A DNA stretch of 64,000 bases. Source: Slackia faecicanis. Its GTDB lineage: Bacteria > Actinomycetota > Coriobacteriia > Coriobacteriales > Eggerthellaceae. The position numbers and the translations under genes were made by a program. Below the pieces are notes generated by a model. It ran no database searches. It had not been told where the DNA came from and was given only the letters and a program-made list of their open reading frames with translations. Below, piece after piece: positions 50,560 through 59,982 of this stretch (its first letter is position 1; every line of letters starts with the position of its first letter). Location of the stretch: assembly GCF_003725295.1 (NCBI RefSeq), contig NZ_QICB01000001.1, positions 248,001 through 312,000 on the forward strand, written 5' to 3'.

Positions 50560-51873
50560 CTAATCCTTCTTCTTAAACTTGAAGCGGATGGGCGTGCCCG
50601 AAAGATCGAACGCCTGACGCAGACGGTTCTCGAGGAATCGCTGATAATTGTCGTTGATCAGCTCGGGGTGGTTCACGAAGAACGTGAACTCGGGCGGGCA
50701 GGTGCGCGTCTGGGTGACGTACTTCATCTTGAGCACCTTCTTGCCCTGAGACACCGTGTGGCCGAATTCGCGGATATGCTGCAGCCATGCGTTGAGCTTG
50801 CTCGTCGAAACCTGAGAGGAGTAGTTCTCGTAAGCCGCGTCGACCGCCTCCCAGATGCGGGAAACGCCCTTGCCCGTCAGCGCGGAAATGCTGATGACAG
50901 GCGCATAGCCCACGAACATCAGGCGGTCGCCGATGGTCTCGCGCAGCTCGTCGAGCACCTCGCCGCTTTCCACGATGTCGCGCTTGTTCATGAGGACGAT
51001 CATGGCGCAACCGCGCTCGGCGGCGAAGCCTGCGACGCGCTGGTCCTGGTCGGTCAGGCCGATCGTCGCGTCGATGACCAGGATGGCCACGTCGGCGCGG
51101 TCGATCGCGCGCATGGCGCGCACGAAGCTGTAGTATTCGACGTCCTCGTCGATCTTGCTCTTCTTGCGCAGGCCTGCCGTATCGACGATCATGTAGAACT
51201 TGCCGTCATGCTCGACCGTGGTGTCGACGGCGTCGCGCGTCGTACCCGCCACGTCGCTGACGATGGCGCGCTCGCGGCCGATCAGCTTGTTGGTCAGCGA
51301 GCTCTTGCCCGCGTTCGGGCGGCCGATGATCGCGATGTTGATCGAATCGACGTCTTCCTCTTCTTCCACCGGGATGTCTTTGATGTAGCCGACGACCTCG
51401 TCGAGCAAATCGCCCGTGCCGTGGCCGTGGATCGAAGAGATGGGCCAGGGATCGCCCAGACCCAGGCTGTAGAACTCCCACAGGCCGTCTTCTTTGCCAG
51501 GGGCGTCCATCTTATTGACGGCGAGCACCACGGGCTTGCCGCTGCGCTTCAGAATGCGCGCGACCTCGAGGTCGTCGGGCGCAGCGCCCGTGCGACCGTC
51601 GACCAGGAACACCACGGCGTCGGCTTCCTGCGTGGCCATGACGGCCTGGTTGCGGATGGATTCCTGGAAGGCGTCGTCGTTGCCCATTTCGATGCCGCCG
51701 GTATCGATCAGCGTGAAATGCACGCCGTTCCAGTCGGCCTCGTGATAAGAACGGTCGCGCGTCACGCCGCGCATCTCATGCACGATGGCGTCTTGTCCGC
51801 CCACGATGCGGTTGACGAACGTGGATTTGCCGACGTTCGGCCGTCCGACGACGGCGACGATAGGTAGTGCCAT
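50560..51873 (-). CDS. der: Ribosome-associated GTPase Der (EngA)
   Basis: This 437-residue protein has two tandem GTPase domains. The first has GRPNVGKSTFVNR (G1), DTGG (G3) and NKMD (G4). The second has GRPNAGKSSLTNK, DTAGLRKKSK and NKRD. A C-terminal KH-like domain ends in PIRFKFKKKD. Der is needed for 50S subunit assembly. AAGGA lies eight bases before the ATG at 51873. It lies between DUF512 and plsY. Confidence 0.97.
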   Translation of the reverse strand: MALPIVAVVGRPNVGKSTFVNRIVGGQDAIVHEMRGVTRDRSYHEADWNGVHFTLIDTGGIEMGNDDAFQESIRNQAVMATQEADAVVFLVDGRTGAAPDDLEVARILKRSGKPVVLAVNKMDAPGKEDGLWEFYSLGLGDPWPISSIHGHGTGDLLDEVVGYIKDIPVEEEEDVDSINIAIIGRPNAGKSSLTNKLIGRERAIVSDVAGTTRDAVDTTVEHDGKFYMIVDTAGLRKKSKIDEDVEYYSFVRAMRAIDRADVAILVIDATIGLTDQDQRVAGFAAERGCAMIVLMNKRDIVESGEVLDELRETIGDRLMFVGYAPVISISALTGKGVSRIWEAVDAAYENYSSQVSTSKLNAWLQHIREFGHTVSQGKKVLKMKYVTQTRTCPPEFTFFVNHPELINDNYQRFLENRLRQAFDLSGTPIRFKFKKKD

Positions 51874-51932
51874 AATCATTTCCTTCTTATATATCCGTGC
51901 GCGAACGCGCACCGTCCGAATTCGCGAGAACG

Positions 51933-53309
51933 CTAGCCCGCTACCAGTTCCTCGATCTGCTCGATGAACTCGGGCACGCTACAGGATACCACGGTCACGG
52001 GAAGGCCCGCGGTGTCGCGAATATCATCCACGGTCATATCATCGAGCGTGTAGCCGTCGGCGTTGAACATGATGCGCGGCAGCACCACGAAATCATGCGC
52101 CGATACGCCGCGTATGGCATGCGCCACATCACAGCCGCACAAAAGGCCCGTCACGTCGACGTTTCCGCCGAAGTACTCGTTTTTCACGATCAGAGGGATC
52201 AGCCGTCCCGCAAGCGGGCTTTCGTCCATCATGGCCGCCATGCAGTCGCGCTGCGCCGCGCCGAGGACGTAGTAGACGTGCGCGTCGTATTCCTCGAGCG
52301 CGCCCGCCAGGCGCTCGATCGCGTCGGCCGATTCGTCCCACTCCATCATCTGGCTTCTGACGATGCCGATCCCGTCCTCGAACATGGAGAAGTCTCCGTA
52401 ATTCGACGCCGGCGGAATATGGGCGAGCACATCGCCCGGATAGGCGTTGCAGTAGAACTCGTCGGCCAGATGAACCCACGGATGGCCGCGGTCTTCCAAA
52501 GCGTAGCGCTGGAAGGGCTCGACCGCCTCGACCACCGCGCGCGCGTCGTCGGGCTCGTCGAAGCTTTTCTCGAAGCGCGTCTGGTGCTTGGTGAATCCGA
52601 GCGGCACGATGCCGACGTTTTCGATGCCAGGATGCGTATATGCCCACGCAAGCGTCTTCTTCAGCTCGTCGCCGTCGTTGATCCCGGGAACGAGCACGAT
52701 CTGGGCATGCACCTCGATGCCGCCTTCGAGCAGGCGCTCGAGCATCTTCACCCCGTGCGGGGCGTGCTTGCCGATCATCTTCTTGCGCAGCTCGGGCGTG
52801 ATCGCGTGCAGCGAAACGCGCAGCGGAGAGACCTGGCGCTCGACGATGAGCTCGGCGTCTTCTTCGCTCAGGTTGGTCAGCGTGACGAAATTTCCCTGCA
52901 GAAAGCTCAGGCGCCAGTCGTCGTCGCGCAGCACCAGCGTGTCGCGCGATTCCTCGGGAAGCTGGCGCATGAAGCAGAACACGCAGGCGTTGCGGCATGT
53001 GCGAATGCCGTCGAACACCGCGCCGTCGAACGTGATGCCCCAGTTCTCGCCCTCTTCGCGTTCCAGGACCACCGTGCCGCTTTCGCCGTCGAGGTCGATG
53101 TAGGAAAGCCCGATTTCGTCATCGGCGCTGTACCACTGCCAGTCGATCACGTCGCGCAACGGATGGCCGTCGACCGCGCAGATCTTGCAGCCGGGCTCGA
53201 ATCCCGCATCGTAGGCGGGCGAATCCTCTTCGACCTCGAGGATCACCGCGGCGGTTCGCGCCGGATCGCCGGGATACTCCCGCACGCCGGCGCAGGCTTT
53301 GCATTCCAT
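51933..53309 (-). CDS. DUF512 protein with PDZ-like and radical-SAM-like domains
   Basis: This 458-residue protein has an N-terminal PDZ-like segment (AVILEVEEDSPAYDAGFEPG), then a radical-SAM-type cluster motif TCRNACVFCFMRQLP (CxxxCxxC) and the C-terminal DUF512 domain (HTQTRFEKSF-like KHQTRFEKSFDEPDDA and NEYFGGNVDVTGLLCG). The family is conserved next to der in Firmicutes and Actinobacteria; its reaction is unknown. AGGAG lies five bases before the ATG at 53309. Confidence 0.93.
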   Translation of the reverse strand: MECKACAGVREYPGDPARTAAVILEVEEDSPAYDAGFEPGCKICAVDGHPLRDVIDWQWYSADDEIGLSYIDLDGESGTVVLEREEGENWGITFDGAVFDGIRTCRNACVFCFMRQLPEESRDTLVLRDDDWRLSFLQGNFVTLTNLSEEDAELIVERQVSPLRVSLHAITPELRKKMIGKHAPHGVKMLERLLEGGIEVHAQIVLVPGINDGDELKKTLAWAYTHPGIENVGIVPLGFTKHQTRFEKSFDEPDDARAVVEAVEPFQRYALEDRGHPWVHLADEFYCNAYPGDVLAHIPPASNYGDFSMFEDGIGIVRSQMMEWDESADAIERLAGALEEYDAHVYYVLGAAQRDCMAAMMDESPLAGRLIPLIVKNEYFGGNVDVTGLLCGCDVAHAIRGVSAHDFVVLPRIMFNADGYTLDDMTVDDIRDTAGLPVTVVSCSVPEFIEQIEELVAG

Positions 53310-53323
53310 TGATGCTCCTATCG

Positions 53324-53352
53324 AAAAAGGGGCGGCCCGCATGAGGCCGCCC
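53324..53352 (-). terminator. Terminator after the M23 peptidase gene
   Basis: GGGCGGCC (53330-53337) pairs with GGCCGCCC (53345-53352), followed on the minus strand by TTTTT. It separates the peptidase gene from the DUF512-der-plsY-gpsA run. Confidence 0.82.
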
Positions 53353-53370
53353 TCTGAGGTACGTATGTCG

Positions 53371-54600
53371 TTACCAGCCGAAATACGCCGTGGGATTGAC
53401 CGCCGTGCCCGTGACTCCGTTCGGGGAATTCACGTTGATCTGGAAATGCAGATGGGCGCCGGTGGAAAAGCCCGTATTGCCGGAAACCATGATCTGCTGG
53501 CCCGCCGAGACCTTCTGGCCCACGCTGACCAGAAGCTGGCTGCCGTGCAGATACCAGCTCACGATGCCGCCGCCGTGATTGACCGTGACGGCCTGGCCGC
53601 CCGTGCCGAACCAGCCGGACGTGGTGACCGTTCCGTCGGCCATGCAATAGACCGGCTCGTACTTGCAGCTCAGATCGACGCCCTGATGGTAGTCGCCGAT
53701 AGAGGCGCGGTATCCGAAGCCGCTGGTGATGAATTTGCCGGGAGCGGGGTTCACCCAGCCCGACACGCTCGGCGAAGGCGTCGTGGAAACGGATCCGCCG
53801 CCGGACGGACGAGGGGCCGACGGACGCGATGCGGCGGCCGCCTGCTGTTTGGCCAGCGCTTCCTCGGCCGCCTTCTTGGCGGCCTCTTCCTTCTCGCGCG
53901 CGGCGTCGGCGTCCATGCGGATCTGCTCGATTTCGGCATGGATGGCGATGATGTCTTCGCTCATGCGGTCGTATTCCGCCTGCAGCGAAGCCTGGGCGCT
54001 TTCGAGCTCTTCCTTGGCAGCGCGGGCCTTCGAAAGCTCCTCGGCCGCGATCTGTTCCTGCCTGGAGAACTCTTCGCGAGCCGCCTCGGCCTCGGCCTTG
54101 GCGTCTTTGCTCTCCTGGACCAGTCTGGCGTCCTGCTGGCCGATCTTTTCCATGGAATCCCAGTTGGTCACGAAGTCTTCGAACGACTCGGAGCCGAACA
54201 GCACGTCGATGAACGACGGCTCGCCCTTGCGATAGATCGCGGTGGCGCGGTTGCTCAGCTGCTCATGGAGCTCGGCGATGCGCACGGTGGCCTCGTCGAT
54301 ACGGCCCTGCGCCTCGTCCATGGCCTCGACGGCCGCATCATGGGCGTCGTTGGCCGCGTTATAGCGCTCGAGCGCTTCGTTGAACTGCGCCTGAAGGGCT
54401 TCGAGCTTAGCAGCCATTTCGTCGGCCTGGGCCTGCTTCTCGGCGACGGAGGCCTCGAGGTCGTCGGCCTTGGCATTCAATTCGTCGGATTCGGCGGCGT
54501 AGGCGAGCCACGGGAACAGCATCATGGCTCCGGCGGCGCCGGCTGCTTTAAGGAAATTACGGCGCGTCCAGCCGTGCAACTGAGAGCTTGTTTCGGTCAT
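53371..54600 (-). CDS. Tat-exported coiled-coil M23 peptidase (EnvC/NlpD-like)
   Basis: This 409-residue exported protein has a twin-arginine signal TRRNFLKAAGAAGAMMLFPW with cleavage near LAYA, a long coiled coil (about residues 38-260), a Pro/Ser linker and a C-terminal LytM/M23 domain with zinc ligands in HQGVDLSC and AHLHFQIN. It would cut or regulate cutting of peptidoglycan at division or growth sites. The start at 54600 has AGGAG ten bases upstream. Tat rather than Sec export is unusual for this class. Confidence 0.92.
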   Translation of the reverse strand: MTETSSQLHGWTRRNFLKAAGAAGAMMLFPWLAYAAESDELNAKADDLEASVAEKQAQADEMAAKLEALQAQFNEALERYNAANDAHDAAVEAMDEAQGRIDEATVRIAELHEQLSNRATAIYRKGEPSFIDVLFGSESFEDFVTNWDSMEKIGQQDARLVQESKDAKAEAEAAREEFSRQEQIAAEELSKARAAKEELESAQASLQAEYDRMSEDIIAIHAEIEQIRMDADAAREKEEAAKKAAEEALAKQQAAAASRPSAPRPSGGGSVSTTPSPSVSGWVNPAPGKFITSGFGYRASIGDYHQGVDLSCKYEPVYCMADGTVTTSGWFGTGGQAVTVNHGGGIVSWYLHGSQLLVSVGQKVSAGQQIMVSGNTGFSTGAHLHFQINVNSPNGVTGTAVNPTAYFGW

Positions 54601-54689
54601 AGTGTGATCGCTCCTGATCTGTCGAACATTGCCGAGCAATGTCTTTGAACCCTACGATGATACCGGTACCGACGCGCCCGCTTCCACTT

Positions 54690-55517
54690 TTACAAGGTTT
54701 CCAAATAATCGACCACCGCGCAGATCTGGTCGTCGGGGGTCGATGCGCCGGCGGTCACGCCCACCGTTTCGCAGCCTGCGAACCACGCCGGGTCGATTTC
54801 GTCGACGCGCTCGATGAAATAGGAGCGCTCGCAATGGGCCTTGCAGATGTCGTAGAGATGCGTGGTATTCGACGAGTTCTTCCCGCCGATCACCACGATG
54901 GCGTCCACTTCGTCGGCAAGGTCGGCCGCGGAATTCTGCCTCTGGCGCGTGGCGAAACAGATCGTGTTCTTCACCACGGGCTCGATGCCGCGGGCGCGGA
55001 CCGCCTCGACCACCGCTTCGAGCTTCTCTTTGCTTTCCGTGGTCTGCACGACGATGCCCACGGGCTCGATGAGATCATCGGGCAGCTCGTCGACGTCGGC
55101 CACCACCACGGCGCGCTCGCCCGCATGGCCGCACAGGCCCTTGACCTCGGGATGCTCGGCGCGACCGATCACGATCACCGTTCCGCCCGCGTCGCGCAGC
55201 TCGCCCGCGGAGCGCTGCGCCTTCGCCACATGGGGGCACGTGGCGTCGATCACCGTCAGCCCCTTGTCCTTCAGCTGCTGCATCACATGGGGCTCGACCC
55301 CATGGCTGCGAATGACCACGATGCCGCTTTCGATATCGTCGACGCTTTTCGCAACCTTGACGCCCTGCTCTTCGAGCTGCTTGACCACGGTAGGATTGTG
55401 GATCAGCGGCCCGAGCGTATGGGTGTCGTCCTCGTCCATCATGGCCACGACGGCCATATCGAGCGCGCGCTCGACTCCATAGCACACGCCCGCATGCTTC
55501 GCCCTGACAACGCGCAT
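54690..55517 (-). CDS. ispH: 4-hydroxy-3-methylbut-2-enyl diphosphate reductase
   Basis: This 275-residue iron-sulfur enzyme catalyses the last step of the MEP isoprenoid pathway. Its three cluster cysteines are visible in KHAGVCYGVERAL, IDATCPHVAKAQ and KNTICFATRQRQ, and the conserved GITAGAS-like motif reads VGVTAGASTPDD. AAGGGGAG lies seven bases before the ATG at 55517, itself five bases after the plsC stop, so the two are in one operon. A longer frame reaching 55637 lies inside plsC. Confidence 0.96.
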   Translation of the reverse strand: MRVVRAKHAGVCYGVERALDMAVVAMMDEDDTHTLGPLIHNPTVVKQLEEQGVKVAKSVDDIESGIVVIRSHGVEPHVMQQLKDKGLTVIDATCPHVAKAQRSAGELRDAGGTVIVIGRAEHPEVKGLCGHAGERAVVVADVDELPDDLIEPVGIVVQTTESKEKLEAVVEAVRARGIEPVVKNTICFATRQRQNSAADLADEVDAIVVIGGKNSSNTTHLYDICKAHCERSYFIERVDEIDPAWFAGCETVGVTAGASTPDDQICAVVDYLETL

Positions 55518-55521
55518 CGGC

Positions 55522-56334
55522 TTACTCCCCTTTTCGTGACATATCGCGCCCCGCGAATGCGGAGGCGAAATCCTTCGCATCGGGGAAAAGCTCCCCCATG
55601 TCGATCTGCTCGCGATCGATGTCGCGAGACAACGCATAGCACTCCCTCATGACATACCATGCCACGGCATCGAGCCTGTCTTCCTTGGGAAGAAAGTCGA
55701 AATCTTCCAGGAAAACCGGCGCGCCGAAGACCACTTCGATCTTCGGGAAATGAACGAACGTGCTGTCCTTCGGCTTGACCTTTTCGACGTTGCGAACACT
55801 CGACGGAACGATCGGCGCCTTGCCCATGCGCGCGATGAATGCGACGCCCGCATGCAGCTCGGGTTCGGCCGAACCGCGGCCGCGGCGCGTGCCCTCGGGA
55901 AAGATGCCCACGGCCTCTCCGCGCTTGAGCATGGCAGAAGCCCTCTTGATGGCGGTCCTATCGGCGCTCGAGCGCTTGATGGGAAACGCGCCGACGCGGG
56001 AAATCACCTGGCCCGCGATGCCCTTCGCGTTTTCGAACATGTTGTCGCGCGCCATGAACCTGATCCACTGCGAGGGACGAGCGGACAGCCACAGAAACAC
56101 CGGGTCGAGATACGACACGTGATTGCCTGCGATCACGCAGCCTTTTCCGTCGCGAAACGCGCGCACATGCTCGACGCCTTCGACGGAAAACCTGAACGCG
56201 ACCTTGAACGCCGCGAACAAAACGCCGTAGACGACGTTACCCACCAGGTGAGGGATGGGTTTTGCGCCCTTGCCCTCCCGCTCGGCCGAAGCCTGATCGA
56301 TAGGCATGTCCCACATTTCTTCGTATGCAAGCAT
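55522..56334 (-). CDS. plsC: 1-acyl-sn-glycerol-3-phosphate acyltransferase
   Basis: This 270-residue membrane-associated acyltransferase adds the second acyl chain to make phosphatidic acid. The catalytic box is GNHVSYLDPVFL (HxxxxD form), followed by the substrate motif FPEGTRRGRG. One hydrophobic stretch near residues 28-45 probably anchors it. AGGGGGAG lies just before the ATG at 56334, nine bases after the cmk stop. It sits between cmk and ispH. Confidence 0.94.
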   Translation of the reverse strand: MLAYEEMWDMPIDQASAEREGKGAKPIPHLVGNVVYGVLFAAFKVAFRFSVEGVEHVRAFRDGKGCVIAGNHVSYLDPVFLWLSARPSQWIRFMARDNMFENAKGIAGQVISRVGAFPIKRSSADRTAIKRASAMLKRGEAVGIFPEGTRRGRGSAEPELHAGVAFIARMGKAPIVPSSVRNVEKVKPKDSTFVHFPKIEVVFGAPVFLEDFDFLPKEDRLDAVAWYVMRECYALSRDIDREQIDMGELFPDAKDFASAFAGRDMSRKGE

Positions 56335-56343
56335 CGGCTCCCC

Positions 56344-57021
56344 CTAGAAGCCGCGCGCGGCGCGTGCTCGCGTGCAGATGTCGTCGATCACATCTTCGAT
56401 GGTGCGGCCCGTGGAATCCATCCGCACGGCGTCTTCCGCGGCGATAAGGGGGGCGGTTTCGCGGCTGGAATCCAGCTCGTCGCGACGCACGATGTCGGCG
56501 AGCACTTCGTCGAAATCGACCGATCCGACGCCGCGCTGCTCGTTTTGCAGGACGCGACGGCGGGCGCGCTCCTCGTTGCTCGCGGTCAGAAACACCTTGA
56601 CCTCGGCCTTCGGAAACACCACCGTGCCGATGTCGCGGCCTTCGATGACGAAATCGCCCTGATGGCCAAGCCTGCGCTGCTGCTCGACGAGCGCCTCACG
56701 CACGAGCGGATGCGCGGAAACGATGCTGACGGAACGGTCGATGCGCGCCGTGCGGATGTCGTCGGTAACCTCGACTCCGTCGATGAAGACGCGCTTGGGA
56801 ACCGGGTCGCCCTCGACGTGGCCGAACGAGATGGCCTTTTCTCGGGCGATGGACGCGCAGCGCTGCTCGTCGGACAGCTCGACGCCCGCCTCGAGCGCCG
56901 CCAACGCGATGCAACGATACATGGCCCCGGTATCGAGGCAGCTGAATCCGAGGTGTTTCGCGACGGCCTTGGCGACCGTCGATTTTCCAGCCCCCGAAGG
57001 GCCGTCTATAGCAATGATCAT
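56344..57021 (-). CDS. cmk: Cytidylate kinase
   Basis: This 225-residue kinase phosphorylates CMP and dCMP. It has the P-loop IDGPSGAGKSTVAKAV at the very N-terminus, DTGAMYRCIALAAL for the NMP-binding region and VIEGRDIGTVVFP. AAGGAAGG lies six bases before the ATG at 57021. It lies between aroA and plsC in a run conserved in many Gram-positive bacteria. Confidence 0.96.
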   Translation of the reverse strand: MIIAIDGPSGAGKSTVAKAVAKHLGFSCLDTGAMYRCIALAALEAGVELSDEQRCASIAREKAISFGHVEGDPVPKRVFIDGVEVTDDIRTARIDRSVSIVSAHPLVREALVEQQRRLGHQGDFVIEGRDIGTVVFPKAEVKVFLTASNEERARRRVLQNEQRGVGSVDFDEVLADIVRRDELDSSRETAPLIAAEDAVRMDSTGRTIEDVIDDICTRARAARGF

Positions 57022-57120
57022 GAAAAGCCTTCCTTGAAAACCGTGCGAACTATCGAAGACGCAATAGTATAAAGCGAAACGAGGAAGTCCGTCGCCATCG
57101 CTTTCAGAAAGATGCGCCGA

Positions 57121-58455
57121 TCAAGCGCGGCGCACGAGCGACCTGATATCGCCGAGGAACCCCGGATAGCTCGCCGAGACCGCCTCGAAATCCTCGACTA
57201 CCACGGCCGATTCGCTCACGAGACCAGCCAAAGCCCAGGTCATAGCCAAACGGTGGTCGCCGCCCGACGAGAGCCGCAGCCCTTCGGGAACCTGCAGGCC
57301 GGGATTTCCTTCTATATAAAGGTCGTTTCCGTCCATCCAGGCATTGACGCCCAGCAGGCCGAGCCCGTCTATGACGGCCGCGATGCGGTCGGTCTCTTTC
57401 ACGCGCAGCTCGCCCACCTCGCGAAACACCGTGATGCCGCGCGCATGGGCGGCCACCAGGGAAAGCGCAGGAACCTCGTCGACCAGCGACGCGATCTTTT
57501 CCGCAGGAACCTCGCATCCGTGAAGGTCGTCGCAATAGCGCACCGAAACGATGCCCGAAAGCTCCTTGCCCGACGAAGAGACGCCGCGACGCGACGCGTC
57601 GACGCCCATCTGCTCGAGCGTGCGCAGAAAACCGATGCGCGCGGGATTGAGGGAAACCCCTTCGATCTGGATGGCGCTTCCGGGCTTGAGCGCCGCGGCG
57701 CAGGCGAGAAACGCCGCCGACGAAGGGTCTCCCGGAACCTCGACTTCGCATGCATGCATGGGTGCGGAGCCGCACACCTGCGCCACGCCCGACGCCGCCG
57801 TGGTCGGCACGCCGAACAGCGGCAGCATGAGCTCGGTATGGTTGCGCGAAGGAGAAGGCTCCGTGACGCACGTCGTGCCTTCGGCGCCGACTCCCGCAAG
57901 CAAAACAGCCGTTTTCACCTGGGCCGACGCAATGGGAGAATCGTATTTTGCCGCACGCAGCGAACGCGTTCCGCGCACCGTCAGCGGAAGCGTGGCCGCG
58001 CCTTCGGGAAAAAAGCGCGCGCCCATCCTGGACAAAGGCGCGGTCACGCGCGCCATCGGCCGGCGGCGCAGCGATTCGTCGCCCGTAAGCTCGACTTCGA
58101 TATCCCACGGCGCGAGAACGCCCATCAACAAGCGGGCCGTCGTTCCCGAATTGCCGCAATCGATGGGTCCGTCGGGCGTGCGCGGACCTTGCGCGCCCCA
58201 TCCGGTGATTCCTCCCGCAAGGCTTCCGTCGGCCATCTTCTCCAACGCGACGCGCGCGCCGAGCTGCTGGACGGCACGGACCGAAGAACGCACGTCGTCG
58301 GAATCGAGCACGCCGGAAAGGCGCGTGGTTCCTTCGGCCATGGCGGCGAAAAGCACCGCCCTATGAGAAATGCTCTTATCGCCCGGCACATGCACGCTGC
58401 CCGTCAGGCAACCCTCGAGCGGTTCGATAATCGTGGTTCTTGCCTGCGTGTCCAT
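57121..58455 (-). CDS. aroA: 3-phosphoshikimate 1-carboxyvinyltransferase (EPSP synthase)
   Basis: This 444-residue enzyme joins shikimate 3-phosphate and phosphoenolpyruvate in the aromatic amino acid pathway. Conserved segments are VPGDKSISHRAVLFAAMAEG, CGNSGTTARLLMGVLA, the catalytic-region LVDEVPALSLVAAHA and LRVKETDRIAAV. GAGGAG lies five bases before the ATG at 58455. There is a 99-bp gap to cmk. Active-site sequence GNSGTT is of the ordinary glyphosate-sensitive style (inference). Confidence 0.96.
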   Translation of the reverse strand: MDTQARTTIIEPLEGCLTGSVHVPGDKSISHRAVLFAAMAEGTTRLSGVLDSDDVRSSVRAVQQLGARVALEKMADGSLAGGITGWGAQGPRTPDGPIDCGNSGTTARLLMGVLAPWDIEVELTGDESLRRRPMARVTAPLSRMGARFFPEGAATLPLTVRGTRSLRAAKYDSPIASAQVKTAVLLAGVGAEGTTCVTEPSPSRNHTELMLPLFGVPTTAASGVAQVCGSAPMHACEVEVPGDPSSAAFLACAAALKPGSAIQIEGVSLNPARIGFLRTLEQMGVDASRRGVSSSGKELSGIVSVRYCDDLHGCEVPAEKIASLVDEVPALSLVAAHARGITVFREVGELRVKETDRIAAVIDGLGLLGVNAWMDGNDLYIEGNPGLQVPEGLRLSSGGDHRLAMTWALAGLVSESAVVVEDFEAVSASYPGFLGDIRSLVRRA

Positions 58456-58508
58456 GATCGCTCCTCGTCGTCGAACGACACGCGCCTAAACGCGCCTTGA
58501 GGCGGATT

Positions 58509-59279
58509 CTACCACTGCGCGTCTTCGAGGCCGGCGGCGCGGCGAAGCTCCGCCACCTCATCGGCATCCAGAAGCCTCCACGACCCTTCTTCGAGGCCGC
58601 GCAGCCCCAAGGGTCCGAAGCTTTTCCTATGCAGCTCGACCACCGGATGGCCTACGAACGAGCACATCCTTCTGACCTGGCGCTTGCGCCCCTCGTGGAT
58701 GGTGATGGACACGAGCGAACGGCCCCGCGCGGCCTCGAGCACCTCGACTTCGGCGGGAAGCGTCATGCCGTCGTCGAGCAGCACGCCCTCGCGAAGGCGG
58801 CGCGCCTCGCCCGGCGTCATGACGCCGTCGACGAGCGCCTCGTAGGTCTTGTCGACGTGCTTGCGCGGATGCAGCAGCCCATTTCCAAGCTCGCCGTCGG
58901 TCGAGAACAGCAGCAGGCCCGTGGTGTCGTAATCGAGCCTTCCGATCGGGAAGAGCCCGGGATAGCGGTCGTGCGGAACCAGGTCGGCCACCGTCGGACG
59001 GCCCTGAGGGTCCGACATCGTGGTGATATAGCCCGCGGGCTTGTGCAGCATGATCGTGACGGCGCCGTCGGCCAGATGCACCTGCATGCCGTCCACAGTG
59101 ACGACGTCGACGCGAGGGTCCACCCTGCTTCCGAGCTCGGTCACCACCGCGCCGTTCACGCAGACGCGGCCGGCGGTCATGAGGTTTTCGCTTCCCCTTC
59201 TGCTCGCGACGCCTGCTCGGGCGAGGAATTTCTGCAAGCGCATCGACACGATGCGCTTCTGTTCGGTTTCATCGGACAA
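58509..59279 (-). CDS. RluB/RsuA-family pseudouridine synthase
   Basis: This 256-residue enzyme isomerises uridine in ribosomal RNA. An N-terminal S4 RNA-binding domain (MRLQKFLARAGVASRRGSEN) precedes the catalytic domain with the active Asp in FPIGRLDYDTTGLLLFSTDG and the KTYEALVDG and HEGRKRQVRRMCSFVGHPV motifs. The start is TTG at 59279, inside the end of scpB, because AAGGAGG lies exactly six bases upstream. The ATG at 59243 lacks a ribosome binding site. Confidence 0.93.
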   Translation of the reverse strand: MSDETEQKRIVSMRLQKFLARAGVASRRGSENLMTAGRVCVNGAVVTELGSRVDPRVDVVTVDGMQVHLADGAVTIMLHKPAGYITTMSDPQGRPTVADLVPHDRYPGLFPIGRLDYDTTGLLLFSTDGELGNGLLHPRKHVDKTYEALVDGVMTPGEARRLREGVLLDDGMTLPAEVEVLEAARGRSLVSITIHEGRKRQVRRMCSFVGHPVVELHRKSFGPLGLRGLEEGSWRLLDADEVAELRRAAGLEDAQW

Positions 59280-59982
59280 GGCCGTCCTCCTTCGTTTCGT
59301 AAGGCTCGAACGCGAACTCGTCGGAAAAATCCGACACGAAGCCCGCCTCGAGCGCAGCGTCAGCATCGTCGCAGGCCGCGGCCGCCTCATCGGCCTGGGC
59401 CCTGGTTATGCCGAGTCTTTCGCCGATCAGCTCGCGCGTGCGCTCGTCGGGAGCAAACTCGTCGAGGTCGGGCAGATCGGCCGGGCTCGCCAGCCCGAAT
59501 TTCTCCAGAAACGTCTTCGTGGTCGCATACGTCATGGGCTGCCCGGGGCTGCGAGAGTCCTTGCCCGCCTCGCGGACCAGGCCCTTTTCGACAAGCGAGT
59601 TGAGCGGGCTATCGGAATTCACGCCGCGCACCGACGCCACCAGAGCGCGCGTGACAGGCTGGCAGTAGGCCACCACGGCAAGCGTTTCCAGCGCGGCCTG
59701 GGAAAGACGGCGGGTATCCCACGAAAGCACGTAGCGCTCCACCAGGCCGTGGTAGCGCGGATGGGTGTAAAGCCTCCAGCCGCCGGCGACCTCGCGCAGC
59801 TGGATGCCCGAACCGTCCGAAGACAAGCGCTCCTGCAGCGCCTCGAGCGCCTGGAGCGCTTTCGAACGGTCGATTTCGAGCATCTCGGCGAGCGTCGAAG
59901 CGGCCACGGGCTCGTCGCTGACGAACAGCAGCGCCTCGATCGCGCCCGGAATATCGGAATCGGGCAGCTCTTGAAGCGTCAT
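59269..59982 (-). CDS. scpB: Segregation and condensation protein B
   Basis: This 237-residue winged-helix protein is a KITE-type subunit of the SMC-ScpAB condensin. Family segments are AIEALLFVSDEPVAASTLAE, WRLYTHPRYHGLVERYVL and SQAALETLAVVAYCQPVTRA. The C-terminus carries an acidic, Ala/Asp-rich extension of about 50 residues. The ATG at 59982 makes an ATGA overlap with scpA, with AAGGAG five bases upstream; a GTG two codons earlier is the alternative. Confidence 0.95.
   Translation of the reverse strand: MTLQELPDSDIPGAIEALLFVSDEPVAASTLAEMLEIDRSKALQALEALQERLSSDGSGIQLREVAGGWRLYTHPRYHGLVERYVLSWDTRRLSQAALETLAVVAYCQPVTRALVASVRGVNSDSPLNSLVEKGLVREAGKDSRSPGQPMTYATTKTFLEKFGLASPADLPDLDEFAPDERTRELIGERLGITRAQADEAAAACDDADAALEAGFVSDFSDEFAFEPYETKEDGLVR

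Noticed and set aside
48709-51867. A 1052-codon open frame on the plus strand opposite gpsA, plsY and der
   Set aside because: It crosses three well-supported minus-strand genes and shows only low-complexity Arg/His-rich sequence.
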